A stretch of 64,000 bases of DNA from Diaporthe sp. PMI_573 (lineage: Eukaryota > Ascomycota > Sordariomycetes > Diaporthales > Diaporthaceae), in contig JAJTUP010000137.1 of NCBI GenBank assembly GCA_021399435.1, positions 48,871-112,870 of the forward strand, given 5' to 3'. Positions 54,286 to 64,000 of this stretch are shown here, piece after piece. A program made the translations under genes and the position numbers. A model generated the notes under the pieces. The model was not told the origin of the DNA, did not search any database, and was given only the letters and a program-made list of their open reading frames with translations. Within the stretch, counting starts at the first letter, position 1; each line of letters begins with the position of its first letter.

Positions 54286-56609
54286 ACGTAGGTGGACAGT
54301 CAGCCGGTCAGGACACATGCCCGGTCAGTTTTGCTAACTCTGCTAACTTTTGCCAACCCTAGCACCCACGTGAGGCCAACATATCAATAAGAATTGGCAC
54401 CAATTGGTGCAAACTGGTCCCAATTGCTTATTTTTAATTGATTTGGTCAATTTAGAGGTGTGGTGGAGTTGCAATGCCAGTCTAAAAGTTTAAAGTTTGG
54501 GTGGGCGGGTTTGTTTTTGGTGCAGATCGCGTTCCCATTTTTCGCGTCAGTCTCGCATCACTCTACCTACTTAAATATTCAACACGCTAGAATTCAACAT
54601 CTACAATGCCAATCTACTCAAAAGAAGACAAGATCATTCTAGCCCTTCAAGCAATCACAAATTCCAAAAAAAAATCAAAAGAAACCCTTAAGTGCACGCC
54701 AGGCTGCACGGATCTTCAACATCCCTTATAGTACACTCAACGACAGGATGAACAACCGACCCCGTCGCGAAGAATCACGCGTCGAGAAGCATAAACTTGA
54801 GCCAGTCGAAGAGCAAACACTTGTTCAATACATCATTGAGCAAGATGCACGAGGATTTCCAATGCGGCTTTCTGGTGTGGAAGATATGGCCAACCTCCTG
54901 CTGGCGTCGCGTGATGGCAAGCCTGTTGGCACCAGATGGGCACGACGCTTTGTGGATGCACAACCAAGCTTGAAAACAAGATTCTCTCGGCCTTACGACT
55001 ACCAGAGGGCCCTCTGCGAAGATCCTGAGGTCATTGGAAACTGGTTCCGACTACTTCGCAACATGATGGCCAAGTATGGGATCACAGATGACGATCTCTA
55101 CAACTTCGACGAAACTGGCTTCATGATGGGCCAGATAACCTCAACCCTGGTTGTTACACGCTCTGATCGGCATGGAAAGGCTAAATCTATACAGCCTGGA
55201 AACCGGGAATGGGCAACAGCTATTGAATGCATCAATGCAAAGGGCTGGTGTATCCCGCCATTCGTCATTGTCCAAGGCGCCTACCACCTTGCAAACTGGA
55301 CCACAGAGTCGGGTTTTCCTGCCGATTGGGTAATCAAGCCTACTCCGAATGGATGGACGGATAACAAGACTGGTCTAGAATGGATTCAGCACTTTAATAA
55401 GCACACAATTAAGCGAACAATGGGCAAATACCGGATGCTCATCCTGGATGGACACGAGAGCCATGTATCAGCAGAGTTCGAACAGTACTGCAAGGAAAAC
55501 AACATTATCCCTATTAGCATGCCACCACATTCATCTCATCTACTCCAGCCATTGGACGTTGCATTATTTTCGCTATTGAAGCGTGCATACGGCGATGAGA
55601 TCAACCTCTTCATCCGGGCCTCGATCAACCACATCACCAAGTCCGAGTTCTTCATTGCGTTTAAGGCAGCCCACGACAAGGTCTTTACGGAAGAAAACAT
55701 GAAAGCTGGGTTCAGAGGGGCTGGTATTTCTCCATGGGACCCAGATTCTGTCATTTCCAAGCTGGATGTCCGCCTACAAACTCCAGTACAATCCCTCCCT
55801 GTGTCACCATCGAAATGGGAATCACAAACACCCTCCAATGCCCACCAGACTGTCCAGCAATCAAGTTTTATCAAGGGCAAGATCTCAGCCCATCAGGGCA
55901 GCTCCCCTACACCAATTATCCAGGCAATTGAGAAGTTTACAAAGGGTGCACAAGCAATGGCGCATCAGATTACTCTTTTGAATGATCGGGTCCGTACCCT
56001 TGAGAAGGCTAATATTGGGCTCGCCAAACGCCGGAGGGCCAAAAGAAGTCGGGTCCAGCTTGGAGGGGCACTTAGTATTGAGGAATCTCAGGTGATAATT
56101 GAAGAAAAACAAAAGGGGAAGCGGCCGGCTGGTGAAATGGCTGGTGGTGCTGAGGAGGCGGACCGCGGCGGACCGAGCAAACGACGATGTGGCAACTGCG
56201 GCGAGACTGGGCATAACGCAAGAACTTGTGAGAAAGATGCAGAAGAGTCTAGTCAGTCAGATTCAGAGTGTATAATAGTACATTCTTAAGCGGTCCGCGT
56301 CGGACCGCCAAAATAGTTGATTTGGCTGGTGTAGATTGAGGTTGATTCTGCATGGTTGAAATGCTCCATTTTGGTGGGGAACGCGATTTCCCACCAAAAG
56401 TCAGCCACTTAGACTGGCACTGCAGCACGCTAACGTCTCTAAATTGACTAAGTCGATTGAAATTGAGCAATTGAGACCAGTTGGCACCAATTGGTGCCAA
56501 CTTTATTGATTCTATTGCACTAGGTGGGTGCCAGGCTGGCTAAAGTTGGCGGAAGTTTAGCAAAAGTGCGCGCGGCATGTGTCCTGCGCGGCTGACTGTC
56601 CAACCACGT
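54286..56609 (+). mobile_element. Fot1/pogo-type DNA transposon, copy 2
   Basis: 2,324 bp between TA dinucleotides (54284-54285 and 56610-56611). The ends ACGTAGGTGGACAGTCAGCC and (reverse) ACGTGGTTGGACAGTCAGCC differ slightly; the right end is in fact closer to the outer terminus at 54091. The arms share long inverted similarity, including the subterminal palindromes at 54394-54413 and 56481-56500. Confidence 0.9.
54606..56289 (+). pseudogene. Pogo/Fot1 transposase, copy 2, single frameshift
   Basis: The ATG at 54606 (MPIYSKEDKIILALQ) aligns with the copy 1 start. A run of nine A at 54666-54674 puts the frame out of register; the correct frame resumes with LSARQAARIFNIPYSTL and is open to the native stop at 56289. 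The catalytic residues (NFDETGF, LILDGHESH, QPLDVALF) and the C-terminal knuckle (CGNCGETGHNARTC) are intact. A one-base indel in the A run would cure it, so a sequencing or assembly error cannot be excluded. It is highly similar to copy 1. Confidence 0.9.
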
Positions 56610-56611
56610 TA

Positions 56612-59398
56612 TTGGCAATATGGACCCCTCGCAATAATATCGTATTGTCAAGAGGCGATACTGTTTACCCAATATGAACATGACCCATATTGTATTGTAT
56701 TGCCAAGAACCCAATATATTGGCAGTGTGACAATACATCCAATATATTCCACCTGGACCTCATCATTCATCTGCCTCAGCGAAAACCTCGTCACCTTGAA
56801 ATCTCGTATCCCAAACCATGACTTCAGGCACTCCAATGCTTCAATCACATCACTCCCAAGTCGATTTCGACGGTCTGTAATCGTTATCTTTGCCCCAGAG
56901 AAGAGTCGTTCGGGCTCCGCAGACATTGCAGGAATTGACAATATATCCACGGCCATCTTGCTCAGGCTCGGGTAGTTTTTCTGCTGCGTCTCCTCTAGCA
57001 CCATGCAAGGGCGCTCGTAAAACCATAAACCCGTTCAGACTTGCAATAACGCTCGTATTCGTCCGTGATGAGTGAGGCTGCAGGTGCTTGTTCCGCCAAT
57101 TCAAGAACTCGTTCGTGGTCGCCGATGGGACCTCGCAGAGTGGAAGAGGTGGTTCCACAGGCTTATATTCGTTCCACAGCGCCTCAAGCCAACTCCTTCG
57201 GCGGCTCAACCCACTCCTTTTTCCAGTTCTCCTGGATGTAGTGCCATTTGTGCGAAGGGTGGAGCACGATAGCTGCAACGTAGGCAGGTGATTCATCAGT
57301 AAGGCGGGTAATACTTGTCCATCTTCGCCCAGCCCGAGTTATACATCGGTGCCATCACCGGATCGTCGACATTTGCCTCCTTGCCGGCTTCGAATTGTGC
57401 CAATACGAAGTCCATAGCCAGGAGGACATTGTCGAGTGTTGCAAACGATGATTCGAGAGCCTTAGTCGTCATCTTCAGCTTCTCTAAGAAGGACTTGATC
57501 TTCTCCAAGATGGTCCAGTCCTCTGAAGAGAGCTCGTCTCCAGCGCAGTCTGCTTCCATCCATTTGTTGAAATAGCCGTCAATTGCGTCTCTAAGATTCA
57601 AGGCCGCTCTCAACATGGTATACCACGAGCTCCACCTTGTGTCGTTGTCTCGCGCAAGCTTACGGTTATGGCTGATAGCAAGAAACTTTTGGCTGCGCTG
57701 AACATTCCGTTGTTGGATGTAAACGACGAAGTTGTGAAGCTTGCCAAGAGGTCCCTTCTTCCGCCACGCTTCAGTGCTTTAGTGTCACATTATACAGACC
57801 TGGATCGTCGCGTTCGAGCTTCTCATTGTCGGTAACGAAGAGGAAGGCTTTAGCGGCGAGATTGATGATATGACCTTGGCAGCGGAGTCGGTGAACTTTG
57901 GGATCGTATCGGATGTCATATCGGCGAAGGAGGCCTGTGGGATGTTAGAACCAGTCAGTAGAAACGGTGAGTGTACTGACCAAGCGAAAGGGATCTCATC
58001 ATTGTGTCGTTATTGCCAGCATTGTCCATCACGAATATCCGAGTTTTGAAGCAAAGCCCCATCCGTCAACCACTTCCAAAATCGCCGCCGCGAGGTGAGA
58101 ACCGTCGTGCTCACTGTCGATGTCTTTCAACGCCAAAATATGGTGTTCCAGCTGGCCGTCTTCCGTGACATAGTGGCCGACTACGCCCAAGATGGCCAAA
58201 GAGTTGGGAGAAGTCCAAAGGTCGCAGCTGATGTGAATTCTTGACTTCGCCGACTGTATGCGCTGCTTGACCTTGTCCTTCTGGTCTTCATACTGCCGCA
58301 TGATCCATTTCCTAATGGTCTCGTGCGTATCTGGAAGCCAAGTATCGATATCGTTATTGATGTAGGCCAAGAGTGCCCGGAACTCTGGGCATTCTACAAG
58401 CCGAAATGGGAGAGAGCAGGCCGTAATAAACCTCACGTACAACACTTCGAGCTGGTCAGGGTCGATCGAATCTCCGGATTGATCGTTGAGCCGACGGCGT
58501 TTGCGGGGATTTTCTTCTGCTGCAGCACGAGCTTGTTCGAGGATCGTTCGTATCGTTGTCACTTTAGCTGTTCGCAGGGCTCCTTTTGGCAGACCGTGGC
58601 CGTCAGGAGGAGGGTCCATAAGATGTTTTGCAGGAGCCGCAGTACCCCCAAACAGGCATATGCTCTGTCACAATGTTTGCAACGCCACTCTTCTTTTCCG
58701 GTCCGCGGATTGTAGTATCGTCTCCATCTCCTCGTCTGGCATATGAGAGAAGACCCATGACGTTCTGGGTTTGGTGGAGGAGGTTGTGGAGGCTGTGCGA
58801 GGTCGAGATGACTGGCATTTGGGCGTTTGGCTCTGGTCTAGGTCATTCAACTGCCGGCTGGAAAACCGAAACGTCGACTGAAATTGACTCTCTTCGTTGC
58901 GACCATTGGCCAAAAGGGAGGCATTGTTGAGGCATGGCGGTACGGTTAGTAACAGTAGGCTCGACAGTGATAAAGAAAATGGGCAGAGGTGACAATGGAC
59001 CATGGCCAATGTCGGCAGGCAACCACCGGTAGGCCCGGCCCAACATGGTCCGCACCAATCGTACCTCTTATACCTCCCCTGACGCGTGGAAGAAACGCGT
59101 GGTCGCGTGTTAGGTCTGATTGTCAATAAAGACGTGTGTTGAGGTGAATACTAGCCAATAAAGTGCCCAGTATCCCTATTGCTGGTATAGGGTAAGGCCT
59201 GCCCGCTACTGTCAAAAGGCAATTTCGCCCCAGGACTGACAACCCAATATAAATAATATATTGCCAATATGGACATCATTATATTATATTGTCACAATAT
59301 CAAATTCTTCATATCATATTGTCACAATATGAGAAAGTCCATATCATATGGGTTATATTACAATATACTACTTTATTGCCATACTATTAGCAACACTG
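56612..59398 (-). mobile_element. hAT family D, decayed, left end lost at pogo copy 2
   Basis: The right terminus is CAACACTG ending at 59398 (reverse: CAGTGTTGCTAATAG), a classic hAT end. Both arms carry many CAATAT/ATATTG motifs (for example TTGGCAATATGGAC at 56612 and CCAATATGGACATC at 59262). On the left the expected CAGTG terminus is absent; the sequence starts directly at the TA of pogo copy 2. Confidence 0.75.
56648..58740 (-). pseudogene. hAT family D transposase, several frameshifts
   Basis: Read from about 58740 down: a BED finger (EWRCKHCDRAYACLGG) broken at a GGGGG run near 58650; SRIHISCDLWTSPNSLAILG (first Asp); MDNAGNNDTMMRSL in a shifted frame; an intron-like GTCAGT...CTAAC...CACAG near 57930-57975; CQGHIINLAAKAFLF; DNDTRWSSWYTMLRAAL; and finally the hATC block (LSIPAMSAEPERLFSGAK). 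Each segment is recognisable but they occupy different frames, so at least three indels have accumulated. It belongs to the restless/Tol2-like type, distinct from families A-C and E. Confidence 0.85.
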
Positions 59399-60540
59399 CC
59401 TTCTTCTTCAAAGACCAAGACCAGAACACCGTCCGGCAGGCACTCTGCGCACTGCTTCACCAGCTCTTCTCTCAGAAGCCGTCTCTGATCAAACATGCCA
59501 TGACACAATTCCGCAGGAATGGGCAAGGTTTGATTAACTCTACAGAATCGCTCTGGAAGGTTCTACAAAACGCTATAAAAGATCCCCAGGCAGGACCTGT
59601 AATCATAGTCCTTGATGCCCTGGACGAATGTGCCGAATCAGAGTTTGCGGACCTGATGCGGAATGTGGAGAGCCAATTCTGCAGCGACCATTTGGGCCAT
59701 GGCAAGTTGAAGTATCTTCTAACCTGCCGCCCGTATGACCAGATCGTGTCCAAGTTCCGCGGCATATTGGACGCTTTTCCAAATATCTGGATACCTGGGG
59801 AGGAAGAGTCAGAAACGATCAGTCAGGAGGTGAATCATGTTATTATGCGCCGGGTCAATCAGCTGTCGATGAAGAAGCGCCTCTCACCTGAAATCAAGAG
59901 CCACCTGGAGAAAAGACTACAGGAGACTACCCACCGCACTTATCTCTGGGTATACCTTGTATTCGACTACTTGGACAAAGAAGACTTTAAAAAGACACTA
60001 AAGGGGGTCGAGTCCACTATTACAACACTTTCGAGGAGTATCAATGAGGCATATGAGCAAATTCTTACTAGGACTAAGGAAGATCTGATGGTTCGGACGA
60101 TGGTTCGGAAAGCCTTGAGCATTATCTTGGCGGCGAGCCGGCCGCTAACCCTCTCGGAAATGAAAGTTGCCGTGAATATAGACGACACATCACAGTCTAT
60201 TCACGACCTCGACTTGGAGGATGACGAGGACTTCAAGACGCGTCTCAGATCTTTGGTGTGGATTGTTCGTCTCAATCCATCAACGCAGTATTTATTTCCT
60301 TCACCAAACACCTCGCGAGTTTCTCGCAGATTTGGCATCGCCCACGACTATTTCGTCAGAGCTACACTGGCATCACTCTATCACTACCCAAGACGCACAC
60401 GCAGTTCTTGCGAAGCTCTGCGTGCTCTATCTGAACTTCTTCAACTCCAACGTTAGTCTACCGACAGATGCGAATGAGGAAGCCGGCCACTCTTTCAATA
60501 GACACGCCTTCTTAGATTACTCGGCCCAAGGTAGAGGAGT
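59399..60540 (+). pseudogene. NACHT (STAND) protein fragment, 5' part lost at hAT D, frameshifted
   Basis: Native coding sequence starts exactly after the hAT D terminus (FFFKDQDQNTVRQALC). Visible NACHT features: Walker B VIIVLDALDEC, sensor-1-like KYLLTCRPYD, and the winged-helix region (AASRPLTLSEMKVAVN). The P-loop and N-terminal effector domain are missing. At about 60245 the frame shifts; the continuation CGLFVSIHQRSIYFLHQTPR and AGHSFNRHAFLDYSA is the usual stretch before ankyrin or similar repeats in fungal NACHT proteins. Such proteins act in non-self recognition. Upstream of hAT D no 5' half of this gene is found. Confidence 0.85.
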
Positions 60541-60726
60541 CTGAGGATGACGAATTTTCTCCGGAAGCACCGTTGCCACCTTTGGGCGTTGATACGGAGG
60601 ACCTCGCTTCGATAGCTACAGTCGACGCTGTAGAAGCCTCATCACCCACTGAGACAGACTACAACGGCCGAGTGAAATCCCTCGCACGTCAGCTGGCGGA
60701 CCAGTTGATCAGATTCCGAGGATGTG
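60541..60726 (+). pseudogene. Acidic protein fragment, unrecognised
   Basis: The frame EESEDDEFSPEAPLPPLGVD, then TEDLASIATVD and SLARQLADQLIRFRG, is open to a TAG at about 60729. It reads as coding but is not a continuation of the NACHT protein that I can place. A second open stretch at 60817-61270 (DLCPEVLSSTRIASLEDDLS, later ERITNVAGVGFDVDSITGF) may belong to the same unidentified gene. Confidence 0.3.
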
Positions 60727-60816
60727 TGTAGGTTGTCACCGTTTAGCTAAACTCTAGCATGATTAAGACCCAAGGGAGCATACTAGTCTTGCAGCTTACC
60801 TAGAATCCCACAGCTG

Positions 60817-61270
60817 ACCTCTGCCCCGAGGTCCTCAGCTCTACTCGCATCGCCTCTCTAGAGGATGATCTTTCTGGAAAGATAAGCGCTGCAAGTCGGC
60901 GACAGATCTATTGCGGCCTTGGGTCCGGGAACCAGGCGTCTCATATCTGCCTAAATAAAGATGAACGAATCACAAACGTCGCGGGAGTCGGCTTTGACGT
61001 GGATAGCATCACAGGATTTCCCACCAACCTTGCTGTTGGCCAAGCAAGGGATTCGATGGTGTCCTACCCAGATGCCTGTTTCATATCTCCAGTCAGACCT
61101 CCATCTCCTTCCGAGACAGGTTCAATACTTCGATGCGGCCGGGGAACTAGCATCAAGTCCACCGCCCTGTGCATCAAATCCCACATTACACCCTCGGTCG
61201 ACTCTTGGCTTCGAAGATGTATCGCTGTACTTGCTGTTCCCGCACCTATACCGCTAAGGGGAACAGTCTA
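60817..61270 (+). pseudogene. Unrecognised coding fragment
   Basis: About 150 codons open without a start: CPEVLSSTRIASLEDDLSGK, then RRQIYCGLGSGNQASHICLN, then ITGFPTNLAVGQARDSMVSY. Composition is protein-like in its first two thirds. The family is not identified. Confidence 0.3.
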
Positions 61271-61900
61271 GTCGTCTTCGGGATGAAGATTTTCGCACAT
61301 GGATGGACGGCGTGTTGCTCCCCGTTATTTATAAGCATTACAGCTGTTCCCACGTCCAACACTACCCCTCGAGCTATGACCACAGTCACTATAATGCCAC
61401 AGCTGGCGGGGACGAGACACTCGCCCAGCGAGTGCATCCAGTTACACTATTGACTTCACTCTGAACACTCGGGCGGGCCAGAACCCACACGGTGTCGGCA
61501 GCCACAGCACACCGGGTATCTTCAACACCAACTAGATTGACTCGAGTGAGCAGTGCGACGGGAAGTTGATCTATTCCTCCTTCTCCTGTTACAAGTCACT
61601 GTTGCCTGTAACCCCGTCTTCCCTGTATAGATTGGTGTTTGTAATATAGTGGTCCCGGTATATGTGAGCTAGAGCGATGACCCCAGCCACTATAAGGACC
61701 TCCAACGTCTTTCAATGCAGCGTTCAACGACTCTCGCGGCTACACTCGAGCTTCGTTCACTCATTGACTATCTTGTAGAAGACAGTGTCCCGCATCCCGG
61801 TCCTATCACTCACCAGAGCAGCAATGCTATCAAGCTGCAACTCCCTCTTCTCATCATGCAGTACCACCTGCGCAAGGTGTTGTCCTAACTTGCACAGGGG
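61271..61900. other. Intergenic, nothing recognised
   Basis: No frame or repeat above background before the PD-(D/E)XK gene stop. Confidence 0.5.
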
Positions 61901-63474
61901 TTAGGTATTTGGAACACTGGCAGATATTTGGTTTTCCGTTGGTCTTCGTCCTGCATCAAGAACCACTTGCCGTAGGAATGGCCAGTAAGTGCGGCTGGCC
62001 CAATTGCGCAGGAGCTGCAGCGCGTAGGCGACTTGGTAGATTCCTAGTACGGAACTTGTTGTGCCCATGAATAGCTTTGTCCATAGGACGGTCCTTTTTT
62101 CCTCTTGCGTCGTGATTACAAGGTACCAATCGTGCCCTTGGACAATGACAGCAGGTAGAAAGTCAGGTAATGTGGTGGTTGGCTGCTTCTGTAGTTGTTG
62201 ATCTAGTGGAGGGGGCTGTTGGTCTTGCTCTGGGCCTGATGTGCTGCCAGTTTCTTCTGCTTGTTCCTTTTCTTGTTGTCCACTTTCTTCATCCTGACTG
62301 CTCTCGTCCATGCTGCAATCCAGAGATAAGCGCAGAAGCTCTCGCAAGAAACCCCAGTGGGCAGATTGCCACACGCCCATCTGTAAGGTTGCATCAGCCC
62401 AGCCCTCGCCCGTCTTCTTAGTCTCGAGACTGAGAGCAATGGGGCGCTTCCGTAGAGGATAGTAATCTGTGTGGTTGATGGTATTATTGGGGAGGGATTG
62501 CCGAAGTGTCTCAATTGCAGGCTCCACTGAGGATGCAAGTGGATCCAAGGAGGGCTCGATATAAATGCAGAAGTCGATTTTCTTGGACGGTGAGATTGCT
62601 GGCATGTAACGGGCACCGAGGGAAGCCGTGGGGCTACAAGACGTTTTCACAAGGGGTCAGTCGACATGCATCCCAAATTAAACGACCTCGATCGACGACA
62701 GACTTACCACGTTACAAAATCAACCAGACTCGTCTTAGCAGGCTTGTCAAGCGGATGGAGGGCTAAGCGCAGCATGGGAGTATGGACATGTGCATTCCAG
62801 ACGGCCTCAGGATGGAGGTTTTGCTGACACTCCGTCGCATCGGCAAAGATTTGGAGAACGGACTGAATGGTGGGCATATGACCGGCTTGGGTACGGTTGG
62901 TGGAAAACAAGTAGTCGTCATTGACAAGCTTGGAGACTTGCCAGTCAGCATGGGACGCAAGGGCAGGCTTGATTCCGGGGTGAAGGACGCCTTTGCCGCG
63001 GGCAAGCTGCTCCATGGCATCGACGAACTCGCGGAGCGGCAGAGGCGGGTTTGAGAGGCTCGAAAGATCGCGCAGGGAGATGCCATGGTCCGTCAGCTCC
63101 AGAGCAGCGAGATGCTTCTGGGGGGAGATGCGGCGTGAGTGTTGTTGCGACTCGGACTGGGACGATCGAACGGACAGGGACTCGGCGGCCGCGGACCTGG
63201 ACGACAGCGGGCCCCTCTTGGTGTGATGACGCTTCGGTCTGGGCGTGTCATCGTCGGCATTATGGCGCTTGGAGGGCCGGGGACTGCCATCGCCAGTTGT
63301 GGATGATGATATAGACATGGCAGAAGGTTCTGGTGTCGCGAGCGCCGAGGCGTCGTATCGTCGTCGTTTGCGCGGGTTCGGGTTCTTTAGCAGCGCCGGC
63401 GCGGCTTGGGGGTGTGATAAATCTTGGTCGGCCTTGTTAAGCCAGTTTTCTATGCTGGCGCGAGTGCTGAACAT
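61901..63474 (-). CDS. PD-(D/E)XK nuclease-like protein (one intron)
   Basis: Exons 63474-62708 and 62633-61901 around a 74-bp intron (GTAAGT ... TTGTAG) give exactly 500 codons (499 residues). The first 110 residues are a disordered, basic Ser/Arg-rich N-terminus (KRRRYDASAL, PKRHHTKRG). A helical segment follows (LELTDHGISLRDLSSL, REFVDAMEQLARGKGVLHPG), then AVWNAHVHTPMLRLAL. The nuclease-like motif is D276 (SKKIDFCIY) and E326-x-K328 (SLETKKTG), with downstream MGVWQSAHW and VIVQGHDWYLVI. This matches a widespread fungal PD-(D/E)XK family (Pfam PDDEXK_12 style) whose role is unknown and whose members are common in repeat-rich DNA. The gene is intact. Confidence 0.8.
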
Positions 63475-63844
63475 GGCGAGCGTCGTTAGTAGTTGATGAT
63501 CAAGTTACCCGGGCGAGTGCAGTCAAGAAATTGGCTGACCATGATTGTTTACTTCTAAGTCGCTTACGTGATGGGGGGGCATTGACGGGGGAATCGGCAG
63601 TGGACCGGACGATACTTACCTCAGGCCCACTGGGCGCGCTTAATAGCGCGACCCTTCCCTAAAGGGGTAATGCTCCCAGAGCCACGTGACCCACGCGTCT
63701 GTTCGCTTAGTTACCTCAGGCACTCAGACCCACACACTAGCCGAATAGACGCAAGCGCTAAGCGCACGTAATTCTGTGTGTGGGCCTGAGAGATTTTCGG
63801 CACAATTTGGTGGCCCATCCCTTAGGATACATATTGTCAGATGT
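63475..63844. other. Upstream region of the PD-(D/E)XK gene with inverted repeat
   Basis: Promoter-side sequence. Holds an 11-bp perfect inverted pair (63620-63630 and 63780-63790) and an inner GCGCGCTTAATAGCGCG stem near 63636. Confidence 0.5.
63620..63790. repeat. 171-bp segment bounded by perfect 11-bp inverted repeats
   Basis: CTCAGGCCCAC at 63620-63630 and GTGGGCCTGAG at 63780-63790. It could be a small non-autonomous DNA element; no clear target duplication was identified. Confidence 0.5.
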
Positions 63845-64000
63845 TGTCACGGCCTGCACGAGATGCAGCATGGGAGCTGGGTCTATTGGCGCTATCAACG
63901 AATATTCTAAGCTGAGGAGAGGAGAAGAAAGGGGAGAGCGAAGCTCTGGCGGTCTCTGGCTCGCGAAGTCTTGACGCGACTGTGGGGCTAAGGGTTAGGG
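63845..64000 (+). repeat. LTR-like repeat, copy 2 (runs off window)
   Basis: 156 bases starting TGTCACGGCC, nearly identical to 53476-53631 and in the same orientation. The rest lies beyond the window, so I cannot say whether it is a solo LTR or the 5' LTR of an element. Confidence 0.65.

Noticed and set aside
53476..64000. The two LTR-like repeats as the ends of one retrotransposon
   Set aside because: The sequence between them contains DNA transposons and host-type genes, and no gag, RT or integrase.

Overview
The window looks like nuclear DNA of a filamentous ascomycete (Pezizomycotina; a sordariomycete such as Hypocreales would fit, but I cannot name the species). The reasons are short introns of 58-94 bp with CTAAC-type branch points; Tad1-type LINE, Ty1/copia, Fot1/pogo and several hAT transposon families; HET and NACHT genes; an NRPS-like gene; and a fungal PD-(D/E)XK family protein. 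No tRNA, rRNA or CRISPR array was seen. This is accessory, repeat-dense DNA in which intact single-copy genes are the minority.

Layout. 1-2537: 5' part of a Tad1-like LINE (minus). 2949-5317: truncated copia element. 5318-6557: unrecognised coding fragments. 6558-8692: 5'-truncated hAT (family A, copy 1). 8693-11574: weak or unrecognised ORFs. 11575-14575: three abutting gene fragments (kelch protein, von Willebrand A protein, importin alpha). 15329-16219: Helitron/PIF1-type helicase fragment. 17115-18488: intact protein of unknown function. 18797-21047: pogo element with an intact transposase. 21050-25950: gene-poor. 26048-26899: HET gene cut by hAT family C (26900-31298), which itself carries a clean nested hAT (family E, 27895-30358). 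31617-32552: Myb/SANT-like gene. 33645-37301: decayed fragments ending in a 3' fragment of an M16 peptidase. 37302-43418: internally deleted hAT E, truncated hAT B and full-length hAT A abutting each other. 43535-45930: fragments (unknown gene, HMG-CoA reductase, MFS transporter, gag/protease). 46441-53068: an A-T-C NRPS-like gene diverging from an MFS transporter, possibly a small metabolite locus. 53476-56609: LTR-like repeat, stacked pogo termini and a second pogo copy. 56612-59398: decayed hAT D, which abuts a NACHT gene fragment (59399-60540). 61901-63474: intact PD-(D/E)XK protein. 63845-64000: second copy of the LTR-like repeat.

Theme. One hAT element (E, copy 1) sits in its target with a perfect 8-bp duplication. 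The hAT elements bounded at both ends by their termini at 26900-31298, 37302-38729 and 40207-43418 have non-matching 8-bp flanks, and different genes lie on their two sides. Small lesions that look like hAT excision footprints break the hAT A copy 1 transposase and the NRPS-like gene. Most captured host-gene pieces lack their 5' ends but keep native stop codons. Together this suggests a region shaped by hAT-driven or break-driven rearrangement rather than by simple insertion. The genes that look functional are the pogo copy 1, hAT E copy 1 and hAT A copy 2 transposases, the 17115-18488 protein, the Myb-like gene, the MFS transporter and the PD-(D/E)XK protein.
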